DNA of 64,000 nucleotides. It comes from Xanthomonas nasturtii (GTDB lineage: Bacteria > Pseudomonadota > Gammaproteobacteria > Xanthomonadales > Xanthomonadaceae). A program made the position numbers and the translations under genes. Every line of letters begins with the position of its first letter. The first letter of the stretch is position 1. Shown piece after piece: positions 1 through 9,250 of the stretch. The DNA lies in the NCBI RefSeq assembly GCF_001660815.1, contig NZ_LYMI01000001.1:1-64000 (forward strand), read 5' to 3'. The notes under the pieces were generated by a model, which saw nothing but the letters and a program-made list of their open reading frames with translations, ran no database searches and was not told the DNA's origin.

Positions 1-179
1 ACGTACAACACTGCGCACCACACCTCATATAAATCCACACGGCGTGGCTTGGTGCGCTTGCGCGCTTGTTCCAGGATCGGCAGCACGTGTGCGAACTGCT
101 CCCGGCTCATGTCACTCGGATAGGTCTTTTGGCGCATCCGCATAGTCTGCACTGATCTGCGAAGATCGTGAACAGGTTC
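1..179 (-). mobile_element. IS5-type insertion sequence, 5' end only (transposase N-terminus)
   Basis: The minus strand from 143 down to the window edge reads an open frame starting MRMRQKTYPSDMSREQF and continuing through a QARKRTKPRRVDLYE stretch. I recognise this as the N-terminus of the IS5-family transposases common in Xanthomonas. Two in-frame ATGs lie at 143 and 137. The frame runs off the window, so only 47 codons are seen and the catalytic DDE residues are outside. The end of the element is probably near 179, where the sequence reads GAACCTGTTCACGATC on the minus strand. A TTAG follows at 180-183 and could be half of a YTAR target duplication. The other end is not visible, so whether the copy is intact is unknown. 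Confidence 0.7.
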
Positions 180-430
180 TTAGATGTGTCCCGCCGACCA
201 CGACGTGTAGTAGCCGGCCACGCGTGGCGGGGCAGGCCGCTGCGCCAGCCAAAAGCGAGTGATGTCACCGAGCAAAACGCCTCCGGGCATGCGAGAATGC
301 CTGCCCGGGAGTGATCCTGGGAATGGTGGATCCGTACAAGATGTTCGCGCGACCACCCTCAGGGCCACCCGCGCAATGCGGGTCGCCAGCGTGACAACCG
401 ATGCCTTCGGCGGTCACGCGCAGCAGCATC

Positions 431-520
431 GGAGAGATGGCCGAGCGGTTTAAGGCACCGGTCTTGAAAACCGGCGAAGGGTCAAACCTTCCGTGGGTTC
501 GAATCCCACTCTCTCCGCCA
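431..520 (+). tRNA. tRNA-Ser (anticodon TGA)
   Basis: This is a 90-base class II tRNA. The acceptor strands GGAGAGA and TCTCTCC close the molecule and CCA is encoded at 518-520. The anticodon stem CCGGT/ACCGG encloses the loop CTTGAAA, giving anticodon TGA, which reads UCA and other UCN serine codons. The long variable arm (GAAGGGTCAAACCTTC) is as expected for serine, and the T arm GTGGGTTCGAATCCCAC is intact. A T-run at 525-532 directly downstream probably ends transcription. Confidence 0.97.
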
Positions 521-598
521 TCAGTTTTTTTTCTCTGGCTTTAAGCCTGGCCGGCGGAACTCTCCAACCGGTCTCGCCGTGCTAAGCCGGCACGTAAG

Positions 599-620
599 TG
601 GCCGATCACGCAATCGGCCA
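599..620 (-). terminator. Hairpin just past the chemotaxis receptor gene
   Basis: A perfect 8-bp inverted repeat, TGGCCGAT and ATCGGCCA, with a 6-base loop lies directly downstream of the minus-strand receptor stop at 625. No T-run follows on the minus strand, so it may act as a Rho-assisted 3' end or as an RNA-stabilising structure. Confidence 0.45.
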
Positions 621-624
621 TCGC

Positions 625-2736
625 TCACAGCACCGTTGCGTTGACCTTGAAGACTTCCACTGCGTGGGTGAGTTGCGTGGAGTGCTCCTCCAGCGCACGC
701 GCAGCAGTGCTTGCCGCCTCCACCAAACGCACGTTCTGCTGCGTGGTTTCGTCCATCTGGGCGATTGTGTGGTTGACCTGTTCGATGCCGCCGGCTTGTT
801 CCTGCGAGGCGGCGGAGATGTGGCCCATGATGTCGGTGACGTGCTGGACGCTGGTGACGACCTCGCCCATGGTGGTGCCGGCCTTGTGTACGAGCGTGGA
901 GCCGTCGGCGACGCGTTGTACGGAGTCGTCGATGAGCCGCTTGATTTCTTTTGCTGCATCCGAGGAGCGGTGCGAGAGGGTGCGCACTTCGGAGGCGACG
1001 ACGGCGAAGCCTCGGCCTTGTTCGCCGGCGCGTGCGGCTTCGACGGCCGCGTTCAACGCGAGAATATTGGTCTGGAAGGCGATGCCGTCGATGACCGAGA
1101 TGATGTCGGCGATGCGCCTGGAAGAGGCTTCGATGCCGGACATCTGTTCGATCACCTGGCCAACCACGTCGCGGCCTTCCGAGGCGATGGCGGCAGCACC
1201 GCGTGCGAGTTGGTTGGCGCGGGTGGCGTGTTCGGCATTCTGCTTGACGGTGGAGGTGAGCTCTTCCATCGAGGCGGCGGTTTCTTCCAGGTTGGCGGCC
1301 TGTTGTTCGCTGCGGCGTGCCTGTTCCTGATTGCCGCTGGCGATGTCTTCGGCCGCGAAACCAATGCTGTTGGACGTGGTCTGGATATGGCTGATGATGT
1401 CGGTGAGGCGGTGCACGGTGCTGTTGGCATCGTCGCGCATGGAGGCGAACACGCCGTGGAAGTTGCCGGACATGCGCACGGTCAGGTCGCCATCGGCGAT
1501 CGAGCGCAGCAGCTCGGAAAACTTGGCCAGGTTGGTGTCGGAGGTGGCCATCATGGTGTTGAGGTTTTCCACCATCAGGCGGAAGTCGTGCTCGAACTTT
1601 TCCGGCTGGCCGCGTAACGCGAAGTTGCCTGCGCACGCGGCCTGGGTGAGTTGCTGGATCTGTGCGTTGATGGCCTGCAGGTTGCGCTTGACCTGCTGCA
1701 TGGTGGTGGTGATGGCGGCTTTTTCGCCGGCATACTGTTCGATGTCCTGGGCGAGGTTGCCAACCGCGTAGTTGCCCATGACCTCGGTCATGCGCAGCTG
1801 GGTTTGTACATGGGCGTGCACCAGGGCGTTGGTGTCCTGCACCATGTCGCCATATTCGCCGGGAAAACGCTGCGCGTCGGTGCGGTAGCTGATTTCGCCG
1901 GCGTCGTGGCGCGCGGCCATGGTGCGCTGCGCGGAAATGACTTCCTGCAGGCGCCGCTGCATATGCTGCATGGCGTGCAGCAATTGCCCGGATTCGTCGC
2001 TGCTGGTCGGGATGTCCTGGCTACGCAGGTCGCCGTCGTTGATGCGTTCGGCCAAGCGCAGCGACTGGCGCAACGGCAGCACCACGCTGCGCGTGAGCAG
2101 GAATGCGATGGCCGCGCCCAGCAGCAGGGCGATGACGGTGGAAATCACCATCAGCATGGCGAAGCCGCGCGCGTTGGCGACGGCCTGCTTGGCAGCGGCG
2201 CGGTTCTTGGCTTCCTGCAGATCGATGAAGGCATTGATGCTGGCCAGCCAGGCGATGAAAGCCGGGCGCGCTTCCTGCAGCAGGCCCTGTTCGGCATGCG
2301 GTTTGTCGGCGGCATCGCGGAACCCGCGAACCTGCGCGATCAGCGGCAGGGTGCGCTGCTCGATGGCCTTGATCTGCCGAAGGATCTCTTGCTCTTTCGT
2401 ATCGGTCGAGCTTGCGATCATGTCGTCGAGCGGTTGCGCCGAGCGTGCGTAATCGGCGGCAAGCTTGTCGATCGATTGTTCGGCGGCGTGGCGGTCTGCG
2501 GGGTCGTCCATCAGCACGACGTCGCGCAGGGCGATCGCGCGGTCGTGGACGCTGCCGCGGAAGTTGATCGCGTAGCGCTGCTTGACGCTGTTGACTTCGT
2601 TGATGGCGGTGAGCTGCTGGTCGATGCTGCGGACGCGCTGGATACCGACCACGGTGAGGATCACCATCAGGACGATAATCGCCAGAAAGCCGAGGGCCAG
2701 GCGCTGTCCAATGCGCAAATTCGAGAAGAAATGCAT
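625..2736 (-). CDS. Methyl-accepting chemotaxis protein
   Basis: A transmembrane chemoreceptor of 703 residues that relays ligand binding to CheA/CheW. The start chosen is [17 protein letters not shown] at 2736. It begins the usual short cytoplasmic segment before TM1 (about residues 12-32); the longer frame upstream has no protein-like sequence. A periplasmic four-helix-bundle type sensor of about 150 residues ends at TM2 (about 190-212). A first HAMP follows, then a long linker with more HAMP-like repeats ([13 protein letters not shown]). The C-terminal signalling hairpin carries the diagnostic tip [20 protein letters not shown] and methylation-helix sequence. The protein ends FKVNATVL with no CheR-binding pentapeptide. 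The ligand cannot be inferred. The gene stands alone, so it probably feeds a chemotaxis array encoded elsewhere. Confidence 0.93.
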   Translation of the reverse strand: MHFFSNLRIGQRLALGFLAIIVLMVILTVVGIQRVRSIDQQLTAINEVNSVKQRYAINFRGSVHDRAIALRDVVLMDDPADRHAAEQSIDKLAADYARSAQPLDDMIASSTDTKEQEILRQIKAIEQRTLPLIAQVRGFRDAADKPHAEQGLLQEARPAFIAWLASINAFIDLQEAKNRAAAKQAVANARGFAMLMVISTVIALLLGAAIAFLLTRSVVLPLRQSLRLAERINDGDLRSQDIPTSSDESGQLLHAMQHMQRRLQEVISAQRTMAARHDAGEISYRTDAQRFPGEYGDMVQDTNALVHAHVQTQLRMTEVMGNYAVGNLAQDIEQYAGEKAAITTTMQQVKRNLQAINAQIQQLTQAACAGNFALRGQPEKFEHDFRLMVENLNTMMATSDTNLAKFSELLRSIADGDLTVRMSGNFHGVFASMRDDANSTVHRLTDIISHIQTTSNSIGFAAEDIASGNQEQARRSEQQAANLEETAASMEELTSTVKQNAEHATRANQLARGAAAIASEGRDVVGQVIEQMSGIEASSRRIADIISVIDGIAFQTNILALNAAVEAARAGEQGRGFAVVASEVRTLSHRSSDAAKEIKRLIDDSVQRVADGSTLVHKAGTTMGEVVTSVQHVTDIMGHISAASQEQAGGIEQVNHTIAQMDETTQQNVRLVEAASTAARALEEHSTQLTHAVEVFKVNATVL

Positions 2737-3012
2737 AGGGGTTTGATCGATGATCCGACGAGCGGAAGAGCGGGGAAGTCCCGGCAACTGCAGGGAGGCG
2801 AGTGCGCCTGGGATACCGCTGAAACCAGCGCAACTGCCGCCGCTTCGATGGTATCTCGACCTGATCGTTAACGACCGCAACCATTGGAACTGAAGCGGCA
2901 GCGCCTGCTGGTTCAGGTGCTGGTGGGGCTAGCGTGTCGCACCTCGAAGTTTCCGAGTGGCGTTGCCTGCACCACTGCCACGCAGGTCTCACGCCTGCAT
3001 GCTCCGGCGCGC

Positions 3013-3186
3013 CTACCGATAGCGCGACAGATCCGGCGCCTTGATCGCCGGCGTCATCCACTTCGTTGCGATGTTCTGCACGCTGGGTTGGCTGGCCAGT
3101 TTGAGCGCGCCATGCAACAGATGGATGCCGAGCCGGCTGTGCGGATTCATCAGGCGCGGGCCGATCCAGTCCTGTCTGTCACCCAG
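3013..3186 (-). pseudogene. Remnant of a gene 3' end, FAD-dependent monooxygenase-like
   Basis: Downstream of the MarR gene, on the same strand, about 58 codons read as a plausible protein C-terminus: DWIGPRLMNPHSRLGIHLLH and then KWMTPAIKAPDLSRYR before a TAG at 3013. I see no start codon or upstream coding sequence for it; AT-rich sequence next to the marR stop replaces it. The wording resembles C-terminal ends of UbiH/VisC-type FAD monooxygenases, which often sit beside MarR regulators, but that assignment is from memory. The simplest reading is that most of a MarR-controlled monooxygenase gene was deleted. The rest of 2737-3209 shows no gene. Confidence 0.45.
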
Positions 3187-3211
3187 GAGAAAAAATATCA
3201 GAAGTGATATT
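3187..3211 (-). terminator. Terminator-like hairpin at the end of the MarR gene
   Basis: On the minus strand TAATATCA, a CTTC loop and TGATATT form a perfect AT-rich stem followed by a run of T, overlapping the marR stop codon at 3210-3212. The shape fits a Rho-independent terminator. The same palindrome could instead be an operator, but its position after the gene favours termination. Confidence 0.5.
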
Positions 3212-3704
3212 AAACGTCCTGGCCGTGGCGCTCCATGTTGACGATCAGCCGCTGCATCAGCGCGACGGTCTGCTGCACCTCGTCGGCAGAAAAACCTTCC
3301 AGCGCCACTGCATTCATGCCCAGCAATGCGCGGCCGCCGACGTCGGCGATCTTGCGCCCGCGTGCGGTGAGCGTCACCAGCGCAGCGCGGCGGTCCTGGG
3401 GGGTGGGGGTGCGCTTGATGAGCTTCAGGCCTTCCAGCTTGTCGAGCAGCGCCACCATTGCCGGCTGCTTCACCGCCGAAGCGACGACCAGATCGCGCTG
3501 CAGCATCGGGCCTTTCCACGACAGCAGCATGATCGGGCCGATCAGGGCCAGCGAAACGCCGTGCGGGCGCAGTTCGGCATCGACCAGCCGGTTGAACGCC
3601 CGCGCGGCGTGGTTGGCCAGGTAACCCGGCGCCACTGCGGCTTGCGGATGGATGAGTTCATCTTGATCGAGCATCTGTGTGACCGTGCGGTGCCCTGGGG
3701 CCAT
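3210..3704 (-). CDS. MarR-family transcriptional regulator
   Basis: A 164-residue dimeric winged-helix regulator, the usual MarR length. The central region reads LALIGPIMLLSW, then VVASAVKQPAMVALLDKLE and LKLIKRTPTPQDRRAALVTL. This gives the recognition helix and the wing with the conserved D-x-R-R motif of the family. Starts at 3704 and 3674 (MLDQDELIHPQ) are both possible and neither has a clear ribosome site. A TAAAAT hexamer 6 bases before the 3704 ATG would allow a leaderless message. The presumed target gene downstream survives only as a 3' fragment, so the regulator may now be orphaned or autoregulatory. The ligand is unknown. Confidence 0.88.
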   Translation of the reverse strand: MAPGHRTVTQMLDQDELIHPQAAVAPGYLANHAARAFNRLVDAELRPHGVSLALIGPIMLLSWKGPMLQRDLVVASAVKQPAMVALLDKLEGLKLIKRTPTPQDRRAALVTLTARGRKIADVGGRALLGMNAVALEGFSADEVQQTVALMQRLIVNMERHGQDV

Positions 3705-4128
3705 CGGGCGATTTTACGTGTCCTGCAGAGTCTGGCGGTGGGCCACGCCAATCGCGTGCGTTGGCCCTGGCGTCTTGGCTGCCTGCCGGCATTGGTCCGC
3801 AATGCGCGGCTTATAGACTGTGCGGGGCCGATGGCCGCCAAGCCGTCGTCACCGCAGCGCACGCTGTCTGGCATGGCACAAACGTGGCAGCGGAAGCTGC
3901 CCGATTCAGTCGTAGTACCCCACGTGGCTGGACGCCACCTGCCATAGGCCAGATGATGGGCGGCCGCGTGTGCGCTCGGCCTGGCCAACAAGCGATGCAC
4001 ACGTCGGCTACCTGGTCCCTTCAACGGTTGGAAACGATGCACCGATGCGTGAATGCTAACTTCGCCGCAGACCGCGCTGCCGGCCTGCGCCGCGGGCGCC
4101 GTGGCAACTGCCGCCGTGCGTTGCGGGC
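3705..4128. other. Intergenic region between divergent marR and the hybrid kinase gene
   Basis: This gap of 424 bases separates divergently transcribed genes and should hold both promoters. I see no convincing gene, RNA or repeat in it. The short frames present have no protein-like composition. Confidence 0.6.
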
Positions 4129-6993
4129 GTGGGTGGTATGAGCACAGCGTTTCCGCACGGTGGCAGCGTGATGGCGCAGGCGCTGCGCAGCTACGACTGG
4201 GCATCCACGCCGTTGGGCCCCACCGCGCAGTGGCCATCGCCGCTACGCAACGCGGTGGACCTGATGCTTGCCTCGCCCGAGAGCATGTACGTGGTCTGGG
4301 GCGAGGCACTGACCTTTTTTTACAACGATGCCTACACGCCGATCCTGGGGCCGCGCCAGGCGCAGGCGCTGGGCGCGCCGCTGCGCCAGTTGTGGGCCGA
4401 TGCCTGGGACGCGGTGCGCGGGCCGATCGAGGCGGCGTTTGCGGGGCAGGCCTCGCGCTTCGAAGAAGTACCGATCGGCATGAACCGTTACGGCATGCCG
4501 GAGCAGACCTGGTGGACGTTCTCGTTTTCGCCGATCTATCTGGACGATGGCCAGGTGGGCGGCGCGTTCTGCGTCACCAACGAGGTCACCGCACGCAAAC
4601 TGGCGCAGGCGCGCCTGGCCGACGAGCACGAGCGTCTGATCCGCCTGTTCGAGCAGGCACCGATGTTCATGGCGTTCCTGAGCGGGCCGCAGCACCGGGT
4701 CGAGTTCGCCAACCCGTGTTACTCGCGGCTGATCGGCCACCGCGATGTGATCGGGCGGCCGCTGGCCGAGGCGCTGCCGGAGGTGGTGGAACAGGGCGAT
4801 CTGCGTCGGCTGGACGAGGTGTTCCGCTCCGGGCGCGCGTTCTCGGCCACTGCGCTGCCCTACAACGTGCAGGCAGTGCCGGGCGGGCCGAGCGAACGGC
4901 GCCTGCTGGACCTGGTCTATCAGCCCATCGCCGGTGCCGATGGCACCATCTCCGGCATCTTCGTGCAGGGCCTGGACATCACCGACCGCATCAGCCTGGA
5001 GCGCGCGGTGCGCGAGGCCGAAGTGCGCAACCGGCAGATCCTGGACAGCGTGATGGACTACGCCATCATCGCCACCGACATGCACGGGCGGGTGACTTCG
5101 TGGAATGAGGGCGCGCGCCGCATCCTGGGCTGGAACGAAGCCGAGATGCTCGGGCAATCGCTGGAGCGCACCTTCACCCCGGAAGATGTGCAAAGGCGGC
5201 AGATCCTCATTGAGGCCGCCGCTGCGCTGGAAAGCGGCAGCGGCATGGACGAGCGCTGGCACGTGCGCAAATCCGGTGAGTTGTTCTGGGCCAACGGCTC
5301 ATTGATGGTGTTGCGCGAAGAAACCGGCGCAGCGATCGGCTTCGTCAAGGTGCTGCGCGACCGTACCGCCGAGCGGTTGGCCAGCGAGGCCTTGCGCAAG
5401 AGCGAGCGACGCCTGGATGCGCTGGTGCGCGCGTCGTCGCAATCGATCTTTTCCGCCAGCGCCGACTGGCGCGAACTACGCCAGTTGGTGGGCGACGGCG
5501 TGTTGAGCGATGCGCTGTCGGCCATGCCCGACTGGCAGGCGATGGTGCACCCGGACGACCGCGCACGGCTGGCGGAGGCCATCGCGCGTGCGATCGCCGA
5601 CAAGTCAGGGCTGGACCTGGAATACCGCGTGCTTGGCGCCGACCAGCACGTGGGCTGGACGTTGATGCGGGCGATTCCGCTGCTGGACGAGCGCGAGCAG
5701 ATTGCCGAGTGGTTCGGCACCGCTGCCGACATCACCGACAAGCGCGTGGCCGAAGAACAGCTGCGCCAACTCACCGAAACGCTGGAAGAGCGCGTGCGCG
5801 AACGCAGCGCCGCGTTGCTGCTGGCCGAAGAGAAACTGCGTCAAAGCCAGAAGATGGAAGCGGTAGGGCAGCTGACCGGCGGGCTGGCGCACGATTTCAA
5901 CAACCTGCTCACCGCCATCAGTGTCGGCCTGGAACTGTTGCAGACGCGGATCGAACAGGGCAAGTACGACCGCCTGGCACGCTATGTGGAGATGGCGCAG
6001 ACCAGCGCGGCGCGCGCCACCGCATTGACCCAGCGTCTGCTGGCGTTTTCGCGTCGGCAGACGCTGGCACCGACCGCGCTGGATGTGGAAGCGTTGGTGC
6101 GCGGCATGCACGACATCATCGCGCGGACGCTGGGGCCGTCGATTGCCTTGCAATTGCGCCCGGCTGCCGAGCAGTGGAAGGTGCTGGTGGACGCGCCGCA
6201 GCTGGAAAACGCGCTGCTCAACCTGTGCATCAATGCCCGCGATGCCATGCCTGACGGCGGCGAACTTACCATCAGCCTGCACAACCGCTCGCTGGACGCT
6301 GTTGCGGCCCAGCAACTGGAGCTGCCGGCCGGCGATTATGTGTGCCTGAGCGTGCAGGACACCGGCACCGGCATGAGCGCCGAGGTAATGTCGAAGGTGT
6401 TCGAACCATTTTTCACCACCAAGCCCATTGGCCAGGGCACCGGCTTGGGCCTGTCGATGATCTACGGGTTTACCCGTCAATCCGGCGGCCACGTGCGCAT
6501 CGATTCGGAAGTGGGCGTGGGCACCACCATGGTCTTGTATTTGCCGCGTTTCAGCGGCGTGCTGGCGCAGGACGACGTAGCGCCCGCCGACCAGCCGCTG
6601 CAGCGCAGCGGCGCGCACAGTTGCACCGTCTTGCTCGTGGAAGACGAAACCGCCATTCGCGTACTGATGTCCGAAGTACTCACCGAAGCCGGCTACCGCG
6701 TGATCGAAACCGCCGAAGGCAGTGCGGCGGTGGAGCGCTTGCGCTCGCAAGAGCCTATCGATGTGCTGGTGACCGACGTCGGCCTGACCGGCAGCCTCAA
6801 CGGCCGCCAGGTTGCCGATGCGGGGCGGCAATTGCGTCCGGCGCTGCCGGTGCTGTTCGTGACCGGCTACGCCGCCAGCGCCGCGGTGGGTGCCGGGCAG
6901 CTCGACGAGGGGATGGAGGTGCTGACCAAACCATTCCAGGCGATCGAGCTGGAACGGCGTGTGGTGCAATTGCTGGAGCGAGGCGCGCAGTAA
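4129..6993 (+). CDS. PAS-domain hybrid sensor histidine kinase with C-terminal receiver
   Basis: A soluble hybrid kinase of 954 residues with no membrane segments. Four PAS-like modules run from about residue 45 to 545, then a coiled coil leads into the HisKA box MEAVGQLTGGLAHDFNNLLT with phosphoacceptor His588. The HATPase domain has its N box (NARDAMPDGG), G1 (DTGTGMS) and G2 (GQGTGLGLSMIYGF). A receiver domain follows with Asp883 in VTDVGLTG and a conserved Lys in LTKPF. The domain order suggests that a cytoplasmic signal is sensed by PAS and phosphate moves from His588 to Asp883. No output domain is attached. ATG at 4138 is an alternative start. It is closely similar in kinase core and receiver to the protein at 9204-11309, so the two look like paralogues. 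Confidence 0.93.
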   Translation: MGGMSTAFPHGGSVMAQALRSYDWASTPLGPTAQWPSPLRNAVDLMLASPESMYVVWGEALTFFYNDAYTPILGPRQAQALGAPLRQLWADAWDAVRGPIEAAFAGQASRFEEVPIGMNRYGMPEQTWWTFSFSPIYLDDGQVGGAFCVTNEVTARKLAQARLADEHERLIRLFEQAPMFMAFLSGPQHRVEFANPCYSRLIGHRDVIGRPLAEALPEVVEQGDLRRLDEVFRSGRAFSATALPYNVQAVPGGPSERRLLDLVYQPIAGADGTISGIFVQGLDITDRISLERAVREAEVRNRQILDSVMDYAIIATDMHGRVTSWNEGARRILGWNEAEMLGQSLERTFTPEDVQRRQILIEAAAALESGSGMDERWHVRKSGELFWANGSLMVLREETGAAIGFVKVLRDRTAERLASEALRKSERRLDALVRASSQSIFSASADWRELRQLVGDGVLSDALSAMPDWQAMVHPDDRARLAEAIARAIADKSGLDLEYRVLGADQHVGWTLMRAIPLLDEREQIAEWFGTAADITDKRVAEEQLRQLTETLEERVRERSAALLLAEEKLRQSQKMEAVGQLTGGLAHDFNNLLTAISVGLELLQTRIEQGKYDRLARYVEMAQTSAARATALTQRLLAFSRRQTLAPTALDVEALVRGMHDIIARTLGPSIALQLRPAAEQWKVLVDAPQLENALLNLCINARDAMPDGGELTISLHNRSLDAVAAQQLELPAGDYVCLSVQDTGTGMSAEVMSKVFEPFFTTKPIGQGTGLGLSMIYGFTRQSGGHVRIDSEVGVGTTMVLYLPRFSGVLAQDDVAPADQPLQRSGAHSCTVLLVEDETAIRVLMSEVLTEAGYRVIETAEGSAAVERLRSQEPIDVLVTDVGLTGSLNGRQVADAGRQLRPALPVLFVTGYAASAAVGAGQLDEGMEVLTKPFQAIELERRVVQLLERGAQ

Positions 6994-7091
6994 CGACGGC
7001 GAAGCGGTCGCTGCCGGCAGCTGCATCCAGGTCTGTCGTTCGGACATCGCTCCACAAGAGCCACATCGCGCGCACTTGCAGTGGCGGGTGG

Positions 7092-7466
7092 CTACAGCGC
7101 GGTTTCTACGATGCCCAGCAGGTCGCGCAGTGAAAACGGTTTGGTCAGCAGGCGCATGCCGGTATCCAGAAAGTCGGCGCGCTTGGCGATCTCGCCCGCA
7201 TAGCCAGTCATGAACACGATGGGGAGCGCGGGGCAGATAACGCGTGCCTTATCGGCAAGGTCGCGCCCGTTCATGCCGGGCAGGCAGATGTCGGACAGCA
7301 GTAAGTCAAACGGACATGCCTTGTTGAGTTGCGTCAGCGCCTGTTCGGCGTCGGCGGACACAACGACCTGGTAGCCCTCATCGCCGAGGATATCTGCTGC
7401 CAGTTCGCGAATTGCGTCGTCGTCTTCGACCAAGAGGATGCGGGCATTCAAGAGTGCGTGGGTCAC
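7092..7466 (-). CDS. Single-domain response regulator
   Basis: A 124-residue stand-alone receiver. The chosen start is a GTG at 7466 preceded by GAGGA at good spacing. The longer upstream frame is low-complexity Arg/Ser and not protein-like. The acidic pocket EDDD (residues 14-17), phosphoacceptor Asp59 in LLSDICLPGMNG, FMTGYAG and LTKPFSL are all present. There is no DNA-binding or enzymatic output, so it probably passes phosphate or binds a partner, like CheY or FixJ-type receivers. It lies between two hybrid kinases whose own receivers share the same MTGYA and TKPF wording, so it may exchange phosphate with them. It is divergent from the KaiC-like gene, with 269 bases between. Confidence 0.88.
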   Translation of the reverse strand: MTHALLNARILLVEDDDAIRELAADILGDEGYQVVVSADAEQALTQLNKACPFDLLLSDICLPGMNGRDLADKARVICPALPIVFMTGYAGEIAKRADFLDTGMRLLTKPFSLRDLLGIVETAL

Positions 7467-7735
7467 TGCGGTCCTCGAGCAATCGCACCGCTGCGATGTG
7501 CTTCCAGATGCACGGTAGGCGAGGCTGCGTGACGGGAACGTGGGATGGCGCACCACGGTGCGTCGCACCGTTCAAGCCACTTTCACGTGCCGATGCGTTT
7601 CCGAAAAAATACGGCAGCAATCGTGGTGATTTGCGCACAACTCGTGTGTGATGCCTGCGCTAGCTCAACCGAAGCAAGCTGATCAGTTCAGTCGCACCAA
7701 CGGACCAATCACGTGCGCGTGATAAATTCAGGTCT

Positions 7736-9250
7736 ATGAAGAACGTGACGCCGACGATCGCAAACCGCATCACTACTGGCAGCACCGGGCTCGACACCAT
7801 CCTGCGCGGGGGGCTGCCGCCGAACCGTCTGTACCTGCTGGAAGGCCAGCCTGGCTCCGGCAAGACGACCGTGGCGCTGCAGTTCCTGATGGACGGAGCG
7901 GCCAAGGGCGAGAGTTGCCTGTACGTGACCTTGTCGGAGACCATCGACGAGCTCAACGAGGTGGCTGCCTCGCACAACTGGTCGCTGGCTGCGCTGCACG
8001 TCTTCGAACTGGCATCTGCAGAAGCTTTTCTGGGCGACGGACGGCAGCAGTCCATCCTGCATCCCTGGGAAATGGAGCTGGACGGCACCATCAAGCTCAT
8101 CCAGGCCGAAGTGGACCGGATCAAGCCGACGCGGGTGGTGTTCGATTCGCTGTCCGAGTTGCGTCTGCTGGCGCAGGACTCGCTGCGCTACCGGCGCCAG
8201 GTGCTCGCACTCAAGCAGTATTTTGCCCCGCGCAACATCACGGTGTTCCTGGTGGACGATCTCACCGGCGAGAACGGCGAGCGCGATGCGCATCTGCACA
8301 GCCTGTGTCACGGCGTCATCTCGCTGGAACGCATGACGCTGGATTTCGGCGCGGCGCGCCGACGCATGCAGGTGCAGAAGTTGCGTGGTGTGAACTTCAT
8401 CGCCGGTTACCACGATTTGACCATTACCACCGGCGGCATGCGCATCTATCCGCGCCTGATCGCCTCCGACCACCATGTGGCCTTCGTCGGCGAGCCGGTG
8501 CCCAGCGGCGTTGCGCGCATCGATGCGTTGTTGCACGGTGGCCCGTTGCGCGGCACCAGCACCTTGCTGACCGGGCCTGCCGGCTCGGGCAAGACCAATT
8601 TTGCGTTGCAGTTTGTCGCTGCCGCCTGCGAGCGTGGCGAGCATTGCTGCATCCTGGAGTTCGACGAGCGCACCGGCACGTTGTTGAAGCGCGCCGAAAG
8701 CCTGGGGATGGATCTGCGCAAGTACCTGGATTCAGGGTTGCTGGAATTGCACCAGATGGACCCGGCCGAGCTCACGCCAGGCGAGTTCGCGTGGGCGGTG
8801 CGTGCCAGCGTGGAAGAGCGCAACTGCCGCATCCTGGTGATCGACAGCCTTAACGGTTACCTGGCGTCGATGCCGCAGGAAAAGCAGTTGATGCTGCAGA
8901 TGCACGAGTTGTTGTCGTATCTCAACCAGAGCGGTGTGACCACATTTCTGATCAACCCGCAGCACGGGCTGGTCGGGACCATGTCGACGGGGAATCTCAA
9001 TATTTCCTACATGGCCGACACCGTTATCCTGTTCCGCTTTTTCGAGGCGAAAGGGCGCATCCGCAAGGCGCTGTCGGTGATCAAGAACCGCAGTGGCGCG
9101 CATGAAGATGCGATTCGCGAATTGCGCATCAGCGGGGGTGGTATTCACCTGAGCGAGCCGCTGGAAAAATTCCACGGCGTGTTGACCGGTACGCCGCAGT
9201 TCGTTGGAGACGAAGAACCGTTGCTGGATCGTCCCCTTGACTACCTGTGA
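7736..9250 (+). CDS. KaiC-like double-domain ATPase (circadian clock protein family)
   Basis: A 504-residue RecA-superfamily ATPase with two tandem KaiC domains. The first Walker A is GQPGSGKTT at residues 37-45, the second GPAGSGKTN near residue 280. A VVFDSLSELRLL Walker B stretch lies in the first half and ILVIDSLNGYL in the second. The position of the catalytic acid pair reads SE in domain 1 (YVTLSETIDE) and DE in domain 2 (EFDERTGTLL). Cyanobacterial KaiC oscillates by autophosphorylation, but proteins like this in heterotrophs are linked to stress or light signalling rather than a proven clock. No kaiA or kaiB is present here. Its last 47 bases overlap the histidine kinase gene that follows, so the two are likely made together. 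Confidence 0.92.
   Translation: MKNVTPTIANRITTGSTGLDTILRGGLPPNRLYLLEGQPGSGKTTVALQFLMDGAAKGESCLYVTLSETIDELNEVAASHNWSLAALHVFELASAEAFLGDGRQQSILHPWEMELDGTIKLIQAEVDRIKPTRVVFDSLSELRLLAQDSLRYRRQVLALKQYFAPRNITVFLVDDLTGENGERDAHLHSLCHGVISLERMTLDFGAARRRMQVQKLRGVNFIAGYHDLTITTGGMRIYPRLIASDHHVAFVGEPVPSGVARIDALLHGGPLRGTSTLLTGPAGSGKTNFALQFVAAACERGEHCCILEFDERTGTLLKRAESLGMDLRKYLDSGLLELHQMDPAELTPGEFAWAVRASVEERNCRILVIDSLNGYLASMPQEKQLMLQMHELLSYLNQSGVTTFLINPQHGLVGTMSTGNLNISYMADTVILFRFFEAKGRIRKALSVIKNRSGAHEDAIRELRISGGGIHLSEPLEKFHGVLTGTPQFVGDEEPLLDRPLDYL

Noticed and set aside
259-453. A 64-codon plus-strand open frame upstream of tRNA-Ser
   Set aside because: It runs into the tRNA gene, has no ribosome site and has no protein-like features.
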